From NCBI GenBank assembly GCA_017937095.1, contig JAGBEG010000010.1, forward strand, positions 248,001-312,000: DNA of 64,000 nt, written 5' to 3'. The notes beneath the pieces are model-generated. The model ran no database searches. It saw nothing but the letters and a program-made list of their open reading frames with translations, and was not told the origin of the DNA. Within the stretch, counting starts at the first letter, position 1. Each line of letters begins with the position of its first letter. The translations under genes and the position numbers were made by a program. Origin of the DNA: Roseburia sp. (GTDB taxonomy: Bacteria > Bacillota > Clostridia > Lachnospirales > Lachnospiraceae). Shown in pieces: positions 7,925-15,289 of the stretch.

Positions 7925-8943
7925 TATTAAAAATAATTGGAATCATCCTGCTTCTTCTGCTGGGAATCATCCTGCTTGCGCTTGCGCTGGTGCTTTTGGT
8001 TCCGGTGCGCTACCGGATCAGCGGTAAGGTGGACGAGGATGTATCGGTTCGCATTGCAGTCACGTGGCTGCTTCATCTGGTGAGCTTTCGGAGCGTGTAC
8101 GAGGAGGGAGAACTCACTTCCGTTCTTCGCATCTTAGGCATCCGTAGAAAAGACAGGAAAGCGTCGTCCGAACCGGAGGACGAATCAGATGATGAACAGA
8201 CGGATGAGGATGAGATTTTGGACGAAGCGGAGATTCCGGGCGAAGCGCAGCATATGCCAAAGGAGTTGCCGGAGCATCCGCAGGAGACAGAGGCGCAGCA
8301 CACAGAGACAGGAAGCGCCAGCGCGGCGCGAACGGCAGAGGAGCGCAGAAGCGAAGCAAAGGAGCCGCCGGGGCATCCGCAGGAGACAGAGCAGCACACA
8401 GAGACAGGAAGCGCCAGCGCGGCGCGAACGGCAGAGGAGCAAAGAAGCGAAGCGCAGAAGCCGCTGGAGCATCCGAAGGAATCATGGATAGCGCGTATGC
8501 GTGCCCGCATCCAGGGCGTATTCCAGAGCATCCGGGCGAAGATCGAAGGGCTAAAGGGAGCTGCCAGCCGGATAAAAGAAACGCTTTGCAACATAAAGGG
8601 CTTTCTTTCGGATGAGAATAATAAAATCGTATTTCCTGCAATCTGGACAGAGGTGAAGTATCTGCTCTGTCACTTTAAATTCCGCAGGATAAAGACGGAT
8701 CTCGCGTTTTCCCTCGGCGATCCGGCGCTGACAGGACAGGTGCTTGGGGCATTGAGCGTGCTGCCGTTTCTGTATCAGTATGAGATACAGATAGCGCCTG
8801 ATTTTGTGTCGGAGGAAGTCTATATAAAGGGCAGCTTTGATATCAAAGGCTATGCGAGAGGGATTCATGTATTGAAATCAGTCATCCGGCTGATTCGGAA
8901 AAAGGAATTTAGAATCTGGCTGAAAAAGCTATTGGACAGATAA
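7906..8943 (+). CDS. DUF2953 (YtfI-like) membrane protein with internal repeats
   Basis: 345 residues. One strongly hydrophobic N-terminal segment (residues 2-36) is followed by a VRYRISGKVDEDVSVRI-type strand region as in DUF2953/YtfI proteins. A highly charged low-complexity linker (~residues 85-190) follows, then a C-terminal domain with FKFRRIKTDLAFSLGDPALTGQVLGAL. In Bacillus subtilis ytfI neighbours ytfJ, and a ytfJ homologue follows directly here, which supports the assignment. The linker contains a ~33-residue unit present twice in tandem. GGGAGG lies five bases before the ATG. Confidence 0.82.
   Translation: MAVILLILKIIGIILLLLLGIILLALALVLLVPVRYRISGKVDEDVSVRIAVTWLLHLVSFRSVYEEGELTSVLRILGIRRKDRKASSEPEDESDDEQTDEDEILDEAEIPGEAQHMPKELPEHPQETEAQHTETGSASAARTAEERRSEAKEPPGHPQETEQHTETGSASAARTAEEQRSEAQKPLEHPKESWIARMRARIQGVFQSIRAKIEGLKGAASRIKETLCNIKGFLSDENNKIVFPAIWTEVKYLLCHFKFRRIKTDLAFSLGDPALTGQVLGALSVLPFLYQYEIQIAPDFVSEEVYIKGSFDIKGYARGIHVLKSVIRLIRKKEFRIWLKKLLDR
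8272..8466 (+). repeat. Direct tandem repeat of 99/96 bp inside the ytfI-like gene
   Basis: Unit 1 (8272-8370) and unit 2 (8371-8466) are nearly identical over most of their length. They encode HPQETE(A)QHTETGSASAA-type peptides, and a partial third start (GAGCATCCG) follows at 8467. The length difference of 3 bp keeps the frame. Confidence 0.9.
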
Positions 8944-8974
8944 GAAGAGCATATAAGAAAGGATGGTAAGCGTA

Positions 8975-9427
8975 ATGGCAGAAAACAATTTTAATTCAAC
9001 CGTAGAATCTTTATTTAAGGGAATGGACAGCTTTATCACGACCAAGACCGTAGTGGGGGATGCAATCCATATCGGAGACACGATCATCCTTCCGCTTGTA
9101 GATGTCTCCTTCGGCGTGGGGGCAGGCGCATTTTCACAGGAGAAGAAGAACAATGCAGGCGGCGGTATGGGCGGTAAGATTACACCGAGCGCCGTACTTG
9201 TGATTCAGAATGGTACGACAAAGCTTGTCAACATCAAGAATCAGGACGGCGTGACAAAGATTCTTGATATGGTACCGGATTTCGTGAATAAGTTCACTTC
9301 CAAGAGCGGTGCAGCGGACAATGCAGCGAAGACACCGGAAGACGAGGCGGATGTAAAGGCGAGAGAGACCGCAGGAAAAGAGATGGAGAAGATTCTGGAG
9401 GGTTCCGTAAACAAGGAAGAAGCGTAA
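8975..9427 (+). CDS. ytfJ: Spore protein YtfJ (GerW family)
   Basis: 150 residues. The segment VVGDAIHIGDTIILPLVDVSFGVGAGAF is characteristic of the sporulation protein YtfJ family and is followed by a GGGMGGKI(T)PSAVLVI region. YtfJ/GerW is needed for proper spore germination in Bacillus and is broadly kept in spore formers. The ATG at 8975 is preferred to 8963 because an AAGGATGG ribosome site then sits at good spacing. It lies 31 bases after the ytfI-like gene, matching the conserved pair. Confidence 0.92.
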   Translation: MAENNFNSTVESLFKGMDSFITTKTVVGDAIHIGDTIILPLVDVSFGVGAGAFSQEKKNNAGGGMGGKITPSAVLVIQNGTTKLVNIKNQDGVTKILDMVPDFVNKFTSKSGAADNAAKTPEDEADVKARETAGKEMEKILEGSVNKEEA

Positions 9428-9552
9428 CCGTTCAAACGGGACTGTGCGAGTGCTGTACAGTCTTTGAAGATGGATTTCAGTATCAAAGCAGCAACAGGGG
9501 AGTGCTTAAGCCGCAGATATGTTAGAATGCCAGCAGCCAGGGAGGGATGAGC

Positions 9553-10389
9553 ATGAGTATGATGCGTGTGAAAGAAGCTTCCGACGATATGTCGGCGAAC
9601 AGATATCAGGACAGGGATCGTTACGGCAGGGACAGCTATGTAAAAAATATTGAGAAGGAAATCACAAGTCTCGAAGAGAAGATGAACAGCGTCACTTCGG
9701 ATCATAAGCTCTCGAATCAGGAGAAGGTCAACGAAAAGAAAAAGCTTCAGGAGCAAATACAAAGTCTCGACAGTCAGCTAAAGCGTTATCAGGTGCAGAA
9801 ACATCAGAAAGAAACGGCTGTGGAGCGTGAAACGGCAGGAGACGTCGGTACATCGGCAGTGCAGGAGAACCGGACGAAAGCGGTGGCGGCAAACGAGACG
9901 GCACAACAGACGCTTTCTGTGAAGAATGACGGGCAGAATCAGAATGACGGACAGAATCAGAAGGACGGCGAGAGCGGGGAAAAGGGTCTTAGTGATGTCG
10001 AGACGGGAGTGATCATTTCTATTTCCAATACCAAAGACCAGATCAACTACATGCATAAAGTCAAGACGAGCCTTGAGGGAAGAATGCTTACCGCGCAGAC
10101 CGAGGAAGAAAAGCGCGCATTGCAGGAGCGGATCAATAATGTCTCGCTGACGATGGGACAGAAGATCAGAAAGATTGCAGAGGCAGTCGAGAAGAATCAG
10201 CTCAGCGAGGAAGAGCGCAAGGAGAAGATCGAAAAGCTCCGTCAGGAAGAGGAAGCAGAGCGCAGAGCAAGACGGAATGTCGTTCTGCCGGACAGCAGAC
10301 AAACGGTGTCTGGCGGGAAGGCGGTGTCTGCAGGCTCGACACGCGGCGGAGAGAATTTTATTGTGAAGGGGAAAGTCAGCATTTCGTGA
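9553..10389 (+). CDS. Hypothetical coiled-coil protein
   Basis: 278 residues. Three closely spaced ATGs (9547, 9553, 9559) follow GGAGGG at 9541-9546; 9553 gives the best spacing. Two long charged helices are likely coiled coils (residues ~30-80 and ~165-235, the second rich in E, K, R). They are separated by a polar linker with short NDGQNQ/KDG repeats. No signal peptide or membrane segment is visible. Short clusters of this kind (LEEKMNS..., LDSQLKRYQ) recur in clostridial hypothetical proteins, but I do not recognise a named family. It follows ytfJ at ~125 bases and ends at a good terminator. Confidence 0.72.
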   Translation: MSMMRVKEASDDMSANRYQDRDRYGRDSYVKNIEKEITSLEEKMNSVTSDHKLSNQEKVNEKKKLQEQIQSLDSQLKRYQVQKHQKETAVERETAGDVGTSAVQENRTKAVAANETAQQTLSVKNDGQNQNDGQNQKDGESGEKGLSDVETGVIISISNTKDQINYMHKVKTSLEGRMLTAQTEEEKRALQERINNVSLTMGQKIRKIAEAVEKNQLSEEERKEKIEKLRQEEEAERRARRNVVLPDSRQTVSGGKAVSAGSTRGGENFIVKGKVSIS

Positions 10390-10414
10390 CAAAACAGTAT
10401 AAGCGGGACAGCCA

Positions 10415-10447
10415 AAAGCATATATTATAATGATATATGCTTTTTTT
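10415..10447 (+). terminator. Terminator after the coiled-coil gene
   Basis: AAAGCATATA (10415-10424) pairs with TATATGCTTT (10434-10443), followed by an uninterrupted T-run to 10447. Confidence 0.8.
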
Positions 10448-10456
10448 GGTGGTTCT

Positions 10457-10600
10457 ATGAAGCGGATGCTGGGTTTTGCACTGTTTTGTTTCGCGATGGG
10501 AATGCTGGTCATGCTGGTGATCCATAACCGCTTTATCGGGTTTATTTTGTTGATTCTGTGTCTGCTTGCGGGATATTACCTGTTCTGCTGCGATTGCTGA
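10457..10600 (+). CDS. Small hydrophobic membrane peptide, 47 aa
   Basis: An ATG at 10457 opens a 47-codon frame ending TGA at 10600. The product starts MKRMLGFALFCFAMG and is almost wholly hydrophobic in two stretches (about 5-22 and 26-44). They are separated by HNR, and the end is Cys-rich (FCCDC). This is consistent with two short membrane helices. A weak ribosome site GGTGG lies five bases upstream, immediately after a terminator, so transcription must come from read-through or an unseen promoter. No function is known to me. The codon choice is like the surrounding genes, which argues for a real gene. Confidence 0.55.
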   Translation: MKRMLGFALFCFAMGMLVMLVIHNRFIGFILLILCLLAGYYLFCCDC

Positions 10601-10665
10601 AACAAAATATGGCGAAGATGATTTTAAAACAAAATGTATTATAGATTTGTCCTGTATAAATAATC

Positions 10666-10694
10666 TTGCAAAGTGACAAAACAGATATTATAAT
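10666..10694 (+). promoter_or_regulatory. Promoter of the T-box/GNAT transcript
   Basis: TTGCAA at 10666-10671, a 17-bp spacer and TATAAT at 10689-10694, giving a start point near 10701, just before the T-box leader. Confidence 0.8.
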
Positions 10695-10708
10695 AATAAA
10701 AAACAAAT

Positions 10709-10930
10709 TGAAGAAGCAGAGTAAATAATGATGAATGTTACAGAGAATCGGGGCAGGTGAGAACCGATGCAGGTAGTCATAATTGAAAATCCCTTCTGAT
10801 TGGCAGTCCGAAAGCAAATGCAAGTAGAGGCTGACGTATTTCCTACGTTACAAGGAACGCATATGATGGTATGACGTAAATAGTTCGGGACAAGCAGACT
10901 CTCATTTATTTACGAATGGGAGTTTTTTTA
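10709..10930 (+). ncRNA. T-box riboswitch leader, predicted Asn specifier (AAT)
   Basis: The leader contains the T-box landmarks in order. An AGTA internal-loop motif (10720-10723) and GAGAATCGG...GTGAGAACCGAT arms form the distal part of stem I. GAA is followed by a specifier triplet AAT at 10788-10790 and CCCTTCTGA. A divergent T-box core, ATGATGGTATGACG, has TGGT at 10867-10870 to pair with the tRNA acceptor end. It ends in an intrinsic terminator: ACTCTCATT (10898-10906) pairs with AATGGGAGT (10915-10923), then a T-run. The T-box core departs from AAGGTGGTACCGCG, so some caution is warranted. Uncharged tRNA(Asn) would be expected to prevent termination and switch on the downstream GNAT gene. 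Confidence 0.78.
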
Positions 10931-10948
10931 ATTTAGTTTCTGATTCCA

Positions 10949-11025
10949 TCTGTGCAAGAATGGAGGTGATTGGCATGAAAAATGCCGGTATAATTTATAT
11001 GAGGTAACTTAGAAACTTGCACAGA
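10949..11025 (+). promoter_or_regulatory. 10-bp perfect inverted repeat bracketing a 10-codon mini-ORF
   Basis: TCTGTGCAAG (10949-10958) and CTTGCACAGA (11016-11025) are perfectly complementary. Between them TGGAGGTGATTGGC precedes an ATG at 10975 with nine further codons (MKNAGIIYMR) and a stop at 11005-11007. The right arm ends exactly where the GNAT ribosome site (AAGGAG) begins, so the fold could affect its translation. Confidence 0.5.
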
Positions 11026-11043
11026 AGGAGAAACGTAAATAAT

Positions 11044-11850
11044 ATGAAAAGATTGAACAATGCATTACCAACAATAAACAAATTAATGTCCGAAAATGAA
11101 AAAATACTATTTAACTTATTTTATCTAATATCAGATAGTGAAGATGCTTTTTGGGTAACAGATGAGGAATTCTATATAATCGGACAGACAAATGAACGTC
11201 TGGCAATGTGGATTTGGATAAAAGAAAATACAAGTGAGGATGTACTCACAGATATTGAAGGGGTTATTGAAGAGCGCCTGGACTTGAATCCTAAATTAAA
11301 TGTAATTGCAGATGAAGCGATAATTCGACCAATCCTGAATAGAATATCGGAACGGAAAAAGGTTAGCTATAATAGTATGATTCCGATGGTAATTTATCGT
11401 TGCGATAAAGTTACAAATGCGAAGAAAGCAAGTGGACACATGATATTGTCAAATGCCAAACACAAAGAAATTTTGGAAAAATTTATTAGCGGAATGGTTT
11501 GGGATTTAGAAAAACGCCCTATGTATGAAGGTGAGTCGGAAGGCTTTGCAAATGATGTAGCAGGTTCTCCGGATTTGTATTTGTGGGAAGATAACAGACA
11601 GGTGGTTTCCATGGCGATGATAGTTCATAGAGCAGAGAAATTTGCCAGAATCAATACAGTATATACAGATTTTTTGCAACGTGGGAAAGGATACGCCGGA
11701 ATGCTGGTCGCGGAAGTGACACAGAAGATTTTGGACGAAGGCAGAATTCCAATGCTTTATACAGAACAAGACAATGTATGTTCAAATGCTACTTATCGAA
11801 GGATTGGTTATATGGTTTGTGGAGAATTGACACAATTTCAATTTGATTGA
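11044..11850 (+). CDS. GNAT-family N-acetyltransferase under T-box control
   Basis: 268 residues from the ATG at 11044 (AAGGAG upstream). The TTG at 11017 lies inside the inverted repeat and is not used. The C-terminal third has the GNAT acetyl-CoA loop RGKGYAGML (Q/R-x-x-G-x-G/A) near residue 218 and the ATYRRIGY motif near 250. The N-terminal half is a poorly defined helical region seen in some two-part GNAT proteins. Substrate unknown; the T-box suggests a link to amino acid starvation, probably asparagine. The gene is clearly more AT-rich than its neighbours and uses A/T-ending codons, which suggests lateral acquisition. A dispersed repeat follows it. Confidence 0.85.
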   Translation: MKRLNNALPTINKLMSENEKILFNLFYLISDSEDAFWVTDEEFYIIGQTNERLAMWIWIKENTSEDVLTDIEGVIEERLDLNPKLNVIADEAIIRPILNRISERKKVSYNSMIPMVIYRCDKVTNAKKASGHMILSNAKHKEILEKFISGMVWDLEKRPMYEGESEGFANDVAGSPDLYLWEDNRQVVSMAMIVHRAEKFARINTVYTDFLQRGKGYAGMLVAEVTQKILDEGRIPMLYTEQDNVCSNATYRRIGYMVCGELTQFQFD

Positions 11851-11986
11851 CTGGTTTCGTGACGTATAAAACGAGGGCGACATTGGGATTGAGTGAAGGG
11901 GATATTTGGATAAGCAGAGATTATGATTTTGGTACATATACACATACTCTTTTAAGCTTGCTGTTATGCATTTATGTACCGGAGAA

Positions 11987-12176
11987 CAAAGTGTGCTTCG
12001 CACACTCTCGCGAATTTGCTTTAACTTACATGCGGAGCACACTTTGCCGCGCCCGAGCGGTGCCGTTTACGGCTATCTTCCATTCCGCGAGGTGCGCATC
12101 CTGCCCGGCAGGGCTTTTTACTCTATAGGAATCAATACTTTCACACTTCACAGCAACGCGGTATTTCCTATAGAGT
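11987..12176. repeat. Full-length copy of a dispersed palindromic element (copy B)
   Basis: 190 bp. One end is CAAAGTGTGCTTCGCACAC, whose outer arm also pairs with TGCGGAGCACACTTTG inside the element. The other end carries ACTCTATAGGAA at 12120 inverted against TTCCTATAGAGT at 12165-12176. Both termini are therefore themselves palindromic. Its two ends are the same as those of the 86-bp copy at 1640-1725, in opposite orientation. No coding capacity is seen. The interval 11851-12218 holds nothing else except the terminator. Confidence 0.75.
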
Positions 12177-12211
12177 AAAAAAGCATTGGTTATGAAAAAC
12201 CAATGCTTTTT
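12177..12211. terminator. Bidirectional terminator between GNAT/repeat and the uronate operon
   Basis: AAAAGCATTGGTT and AACCAATGCTTTT form a stem with an A-run on one side and a T-run on the other, so it can stop transcripts from both directions. It sits just beyond the stop codon of the leftward rpiB-like gene. Confidence 0.8.
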
Positions 12212-12218
12212 AAGGTCT

Positions 12219-12857
12219 TTATGCAAGAATTTCCTTCACGCATGCCGCAATCGCATCATCTTTGCAGTTTGCAAAGAAATATTCTGCGAAATGCTCGCCG
12301 CTTAATGCGCCTTTTACAAGATCGCTGTCAAGCTCCTTTAAAATGGAGACTAAATCGCGGTGCGTTACCTTTTTCACTTCGTCTAAGATCTTCTTGTTGC
12401 GCTGCTCCGGTACGACGCGCTCCTTCGGATATCCGCCGCCGCCCGGTGCGCAGAACAATTTCTCGAAGATGTAGGTGAGGTTCAATTCGCCGCCCCAGCC
12501 AAAATTCTCTGCGAACGGAAGAGCGATGCAGTTTCCGTCGTTTACCTGAGAAAACAGATAAGCGTCAAGCGGGGATTCAATATGTCCGCAGAGTACCTGC
12601 GGGAAGGAGTTGCAGGCGAGCATAGCGCCTTCACCTGTGCCGCATCCTGTGATGACGAAATCGGCTGCGCCGGAGTTCAATAATACAGCGGCAAGAATAC
12701 CATTCTGTACATAGGTGAGCTGATGCTCATCTTCAGCGGAGTACATACCGTAGTTGAATACGGTGTGTCCCATTGGCTCTACAACGGATTTTAAGGTAGA
12801 GCAGATCATTTCGTTTTTTGCCGCCTGGCTGTTCTCATTAATTAAAGCGATTTTCAT
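12219..12857 (-). CDS. RpiB/LacA/LacB-family sugar-phosphate isomerase
   Basis: 212 residues. The N-terminus MKIALINENSQAAKN and the GCGTGEGAMLACNSFPQVLCG segment match the RpiB/LacAB isomerase fold, where that loop binds phosphate. The active-site Cys region is represented by VLCGHIESP. It is longer than ribose-5-phosphate isomerase B (~150 residues) by a C-terminal helical extension. It is the last gene of lacI-uxaC-kduI-rpiB. Such RpiB-like proteins accompany kduI and kduD in pectin loci of Firmicutes, so a role in ketodeoxyuronate isomerisation is plausible but not shown. Confidence 0.8.
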   Translation of the reverse strand: MKIALINENSQAAKNEMICSTLKSVVEPMGHTVFNYGMYSAEDEHQLTYVQNGILAAVLLNSGAADFVITGCGTGEGAMLACNSFPQVLCGHIESPLDAYLFSQVNDGNCIALPFAENFGWGGELNLTYIFEKLFCAPGGGGYPKERVVPEQRNKKILDEVKKVTHRDLVSILKELDSDLVKGALSGEHFAEYFFANCKDDAIAACVKEILA

Positions 12858-12882
12858 AATTCTGATTGCTTCCTTTCTGAAA

Positions 12883-13746
12883 TTACATTAAATCTGTCAT
12901 GGCGACATCGTCCATGTCGTCGAAGTCCTGATTCTCGCCGACCATACCCCAGATAAAGGTGTAGGCCTGCGTGCCGCATCCCGAATGAATCGACCAGCTC
13001 GGGGAGATTACCGCCTGCTCGTTGCGCATTACGATGTGGCGTGTCTCGGTCGGCTCGCCCATATAGTGCATGACAAGCGCATCCTCCGGCATATCAAAAT
13101 AGAGATAGACCTCCATACGTCTGTCATGTGTGTGGCATGGCATGGTGTTCCATACACTGCCGGGCTCAAGCTTTGTCATACCCATTTCAAGCTGGCAGCT
13201 CTCTACCTGTCCCGGAAGAATGTATTTGCAGATCGTTCTGTGGTTCGCGCTTTCTAAAGAGCCAAGCTCTACCTTATTGCAGTCCTTTACGATGACAACG
13301 CCGTCCTCCGGTGTGCCCTCCGGCTTGATCAAAACAGTCGGATAGGTCATATGTGCGGGAGCACTGTTTAAGTAGAACTTTGCAGGAGCGGAAGCGTCGT
13401 CGCTTGCAAAGGAAATATCCTTAGAGCCCATGCCGATGTACATGCCTTCCTTGTGGCCGACATTGTATACTTTTCCATCAATTGTGATCTTTCCCGCGCC
13501 GCCGATATTGATGACGCCAAGCTCACGTCTCTCGCAGAAATACTGCGCGCGCAGCTCGTCTCCGGCAGTGAGGACGAGAGTCTCTTTTACCGGAACGGCA
13601 GAGCCGGTGATAATGCGGTCGATGTGGCTGTATACCAGCTTGATGACGTCCGGCTGGAAAAGGTCATCAATTAAAAATTCCTCTCTTAAGCGTTCTGTGG
13701 TGTAGTGTTTCACATCTCTTGGAGATGCGGCGGTTCTTAATTCCAT
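12883..13746 (-). CDS. kduI: 5-dehydro-4-deoxy-D-glucuronate isomerase KduI
   Basis: 287 residues, close to the usual ~278. The cupin fold is evident, with metal-ligand histidines in MPCHTHDRRMEVYLYFD (H-x-H and E) and a C-terminal SPSWSIHSGCGTQAYTFIWGMVGEN. KduI converts 4-deoxy-5-keto-uronate, released from unsaturated pectin products, to 2,5-diketo-3-deoxygluconate. That is the substrate of the KduD-type reductase encoded at 19639. AAAGGAGA lies upstream of the ATG on the minus strand. It sits 88 bases beyond uxaC in the same leftward unit. Confidence 0.95.
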   Translation of the reverse strand: MELRTAASPRDVKHYTTERLREEFLIDDLFQPDVIKLVYSHIDRIITGSAVPVKETLVLTAGDELRAQYFCERRELGVINIGGAGKITIDGKVYNVGHKEGMYIGMGSKDISFASDDASAPAKFYLNSAPAHMTYPTVLIKPEGTPEDGVVIVKDCNKVELGSLESANHRTICKYILPGQVESCQLEMGMTKLEPGSVWNTMPCHTHDRRMEVYLYFDMPEDALVMHYMGEPTETRHIVMRNEQAVISPSWSIHSGCGTQAYTFIWGMVGENQDFDDMDDVAMTDLM

Positions 13747-13834
13747 AATATGTAATTCTCCTTTTCTATATAGCTTTTCCCGCGGTGGGAGAGCGTCACA
13801 GACAGCCGCCCGCCGCGGGAGAATGATAACACAA

Positions 13835-15250
13835 TTAACAGGTCTTTAAATCGAAACCGAAATAGTTGACCGCGTTGTTGTAGCAGATGCCCTTTACGAT
13901 CTCCTCTAAGATCTCGTAGTCCGCCGGGAACTCGCCGTTTTCTACCCAGTTGCCGATCAGATTGCAGAGGATTCTGCGGAAATAATCGTGGCGTGTGTAG
14001 GATAAGAAGCTTCTGGAATCGGTCAGCATTCCGACAAAGCCGGAGAGATTTCCGAGGTTTGCCAGAGAAATCATCTGATCCTGCATACCGGTCTTGTGAT
14101 CGTTGAACCACCATGCAGAACCCTGCTGGATCTTTGCAATTGCGGTGGAATCCTGGAAGCATCCTAAGATCGTGCCGATCGCCTGATTGTCGTTCGGATT
14201 CAGGCTGTAAATGATGGTCTTTGGCAGGTTGCCGTCCTGATTTAAGGCATTTAAGAAATCAGCCATCTCGGAGGACGGGGCGTAGTTGTTGATGCAGTCG
14301 TATCCGGTGTCCGGTCCTAAGCGGTCGAACATCGGCGTGTTGTTGTCGCGCTTGCAGCCGTAGTGAAGCTGTAATACCCAGCCGCGCTTTGCATATTCTT
14401 TTCCGACATAGATCATGAATGCGGTCTTAAATTTCAGTTCTTCCTCACGGGAGACGGATGCGCCGCCGAGACGCTTTGCAAAAATAGCCTCGATCTCTTC
14501 TGCGGTGGCAGGAGCGTACATCACATACTCTAACGCGTGGTCAGATACCGAGCATCCCATGGATGCGAAGAAGTCCATACGGATCGAGAGCGCCTTGCAC
14601 AGATCGGCAAATGTGGAGATCGAAACGCCGGAAACCCCGGCAAGCGTTGCGATGTAATCCAGATAAGTGACTTTCTCGATATTCATTGCCTTGTCCGGAC
14701 GCCATGCAGGAAGTACCTGTACGTCGAAGGAAGCGTCCTCGGCGATTTTCTTGTGCCATTCAAGAGAGTCCACCGGATCATCTGTGGTACAGATTAAAGT
14801 AACGTTGGACTGCTTGATGATATTGCGGACGGTCATATCCGGCTCTGCGAGACGCTTGTTGCAAAGCTCCCATACCTCCTCGGCAGTGTTCTTGTTGAGC
14901 ACGCCGTGATAGCCGAAATATTTCTGCAGCTCCAAATGGCTCCAGTGGAAGAGTGGGTTGCCGATGGCCTTGCCGAGCACCTCCGCCCATTTTAAGAACT
15001 TCTCCTTATCGGAAGCGTCGCCGGTGATGTAGCGCTCGTCGACACCGCAGGAACGCATGAAACGCCATTTGTAATGGTCGCCGCCAAGCCATACCTGCGT
15101 GATGTTCTCGAACTGACGGTCCTCATAGATTTCCTGCGGATTGATGTGGCAGTGGTAGTCGAGAACCGGGGTGTCTGCTGCGTAGTCGAAGTACAGCTTC
15201 TGCGCAGTCTCCGTCTGAAGTAAAAAGTTTTTGTCCATAAATTGTTTCAT
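13835..15250 (-). CDS. uxaC: Uronate (glucuronate/galacturonate) isomerase UxaC
   Basis: 471 residues from the ATG at 15250. The ATG at 15265 is rejected because GGAGG lies between the two, at correct distance from the inner start. Family motifs are clear: LDYHCHINPQEIYEDR near the N-terminus (metal H-x-H), LQLHYGCKRDNN, and a C-terminal SFLSYTRHDYFRRILCNLIG. It isomerises D-galacturonate to tagaturonate and D-glucuronate to fructuronate in the cytoplasm, the first step after import. It follows the lacI gene by 39 bases and is likely co-transcribed with it. Confidence 0.97.
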   Translation of the reverse strand: MKQFMDKNFLLQTETAQKLYFDYAADTPVLDYHCHINPQEIYEDRQFENITQVWLGGDHYKWRFMRSCGVDERYITGDASDKEKFLKWAEVLGKAIGNPLFHWSHLELQKYFGYHGVLNKNTAEEVWELCNKRLAEPDMTVRNIIKQSNVTLICTTDDPVDSLEWHKKIAEDASFDVQVLPAWRPDKAMNIEKVTYLDYIATLAGVSGVSISTFADLCKALSIRMDFFASMGCSVSDHALEYVMYAPATAEEIEAIFAKRLGGASVSREEELKFKTAFMIYVGKEYAKRGWVLQLHYGCKRDNNTPMFDRLGPDTGYDCINNYAPSSEMADFLNALNQDGNLPKTIIYSLNPNDNQAIGTILGCFQDSTAIAKIQQGSAWWFNDHKTGMQDQMISLANLGNLSGFVGMLTDSRSFLSYTRHDYFRRILCNLIGNWVENGEFPADYEILEEIVKGICYNNAVNYFGFDLKTC

Positions 15251-15289
15251 GTGATTGCCCTCCATTTTGTTTCATGATAATAAAATTAT

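Noticed and set aside
8073-8641. Overlapping minus-strand frames of up to 175 codons opposite the ytfI-like gene
   Set aside because: Produced by the tandem repeat in the real gene; Cys/Ser/Leu-rich with no plausible start.
10709-10930. Other riboswitch classes (ZTP, THF, SAM, lysine) for the GNAT leader
   Set aside because: None of their conserved cores is present, whereas the AGTA/GAA loop, specifier and terminator order fit a T-box.
11847-12178. Two open frames of 70-93 codons after the GNAT gene
   Set aside because: They run through the palindromic repeat and a terminator, lack ribosome sites and encode no recognisable sequence.
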